Shown here: piece after piece, positions 5,438 to 5,710 of the stretch | Numbering within the stretch: the stretch's first letter is position 1 | Layout of the letters: the number at the start of each line of letters is the position of its first letter | The notes under the pieces: model-generated | Database searches by the model: none | Seen by the model: only the letters and a program-made list of their open reading frames with translations | What the model was told of the DNA's origin: nothing | Source: Nitrospira sp. | Lineage (GTDB): Bacteria > Nitrospirota > Nitrospiria > Nitrospirales > Nitrospiraceae | Direction: 5' to 3' | Assembly (NCBI GenBank): GCA_030456405.1 | Contig: JAKDNQ010000152.1 | Coordinates: forward strand, 1 to 5,710 | DNA: 5,710 nt | Translations under genes and position numbers: made by a program

Positions 5438-5710
5438 ATGGACGTAACGAAGTGTCGACTTGGTTCATTGAAGCGAAGCGGAATCGAGGGGCTGGGATGG
5501 AAACTCGAACTCGATGTGGAATATGTCGGGTGGAAATCGAATCGTGATCTCGACGTCCATCTTTCAAACGGCGGGGTCATTCCGCAACCGCAAAACTGGA
5601 ATACGGTTCCGGTCATCGCAATCGGAACCGAATACAAATGGCTCAATCCCGCGTCGTTGCCTTATTGGGATGTGGCAGTTCGATCGGGGTACACGCGAAC
5701 TGAGGATCCT
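5438..5710 (+). pseudogene. 5'-truncated second FadL-family paralogue, also cut by the right edge
   Basis: From Trp at 5498 to the window end the frame encodes 71 residues that align without gaps to residues 289-359 of the FadL protein at 2603-3964. I count 44 identities (about 62 percent), including WKLE, YVGWKS, GTEYKWL and the GYT.TE.P end. The reading frame opens after TGA at 5414-5416, and its first ATG is at 5438. The 20 codons from that ATG to the homology do not resemble FadL. There is no signal peptide, hatch domain or NPA motif, and no usable ribosome binding site. The N-terminal roughly 290 residues are therefore missing, replaced by unrelated sequence next to the capA start. It looks like the remnant of an older, diverged paralogue rather than a recent tandem copy. 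A real short gene or an assembly junction near 5490 cannot be excluded. Confidence 0.65.

Noticed and set aside
5314..5646. Minus-strand 110-codon frame over the right intergenic region and FadL remnant
   Set aside because: It is antisense to a segment with clear FadL homology and has low-complexity composition (Ser/Phe/Pro-rich) without motifs.

Overview
The window reads as a bacterial chromosome segment of moderate GC built around a complete acyl-homoserine-lactone (AHL) quorum-sensing pair. The organism is Gram-negative, because it encodes an outer-membrane FadL-type beta-barrel with a signal peptide and a C-terminal Phe. The combination of a LuxI/LuxR pair, FadL paralogues sharing a WKLE..VGWKS stretch, and a small soluble NarL-type kinase reminds me of Nitrospira-like (Nitrospirota) genomes. 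That assignment is a guess from general resemblance. A proteobacterium is not excluded.

Layout, left to right. Positions 1-587 (minus) hold the N-terminal part of a soluble sensor histidine kinase of the HisKA_3/NarL-DegS class, cut by the window edge. Positions 588-804 are a divergent control region centred on a perfect 26-bp palindrome (704-729) whose core is a clear lux box. Positions 805-1479 (plus) hold a full-length LuxI-type AHL synthase with every family-invariant residue. Positions 1584-2381 (minus) hold a LuxR-type receptor/activator, convergent with luxI, with intact AHL-pocket and HTH signature residues. Positions 2382-2602 are a second divergent control region with two more perfect palindromes. 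Positions 2603-3964 (plus) hold a complete OmpP1/FadL-family channel. Positions 3961-5304 (minus) hold a CapA/YwtB-family metallophosphatase-like protein whose stop codon overlaps the FadL stop. Positions 5305-5437 are a short intergenic stretch with a possible capA promoter. Positions 5438-5710 (plus) hold an internal piece of a second FadL paralogue that lacks its whole N-terminal half and runs off the right edge.

How it may fit together. LuxI would make an AHL and LuxR would bind it. The lux box sits about 42 bp upstream of a plausible luxI start site, which implies positive autoregulation. A near mirror-image promoter geometry on the other side suggests the kinase may share the same operator. 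The FadL channel is divergent from luxR. Rhizobial FadL homologues are known to help cells perceive long-chain AHLs, so this channel could be a signal-uptake partner. CapA-family proteins are linked to polymer capsules, a common quorum-sensing output. These functional links are inferences from gene order and operator position. No transposase, integrase, CRISPR array, tRNA or rRNA was recognised.
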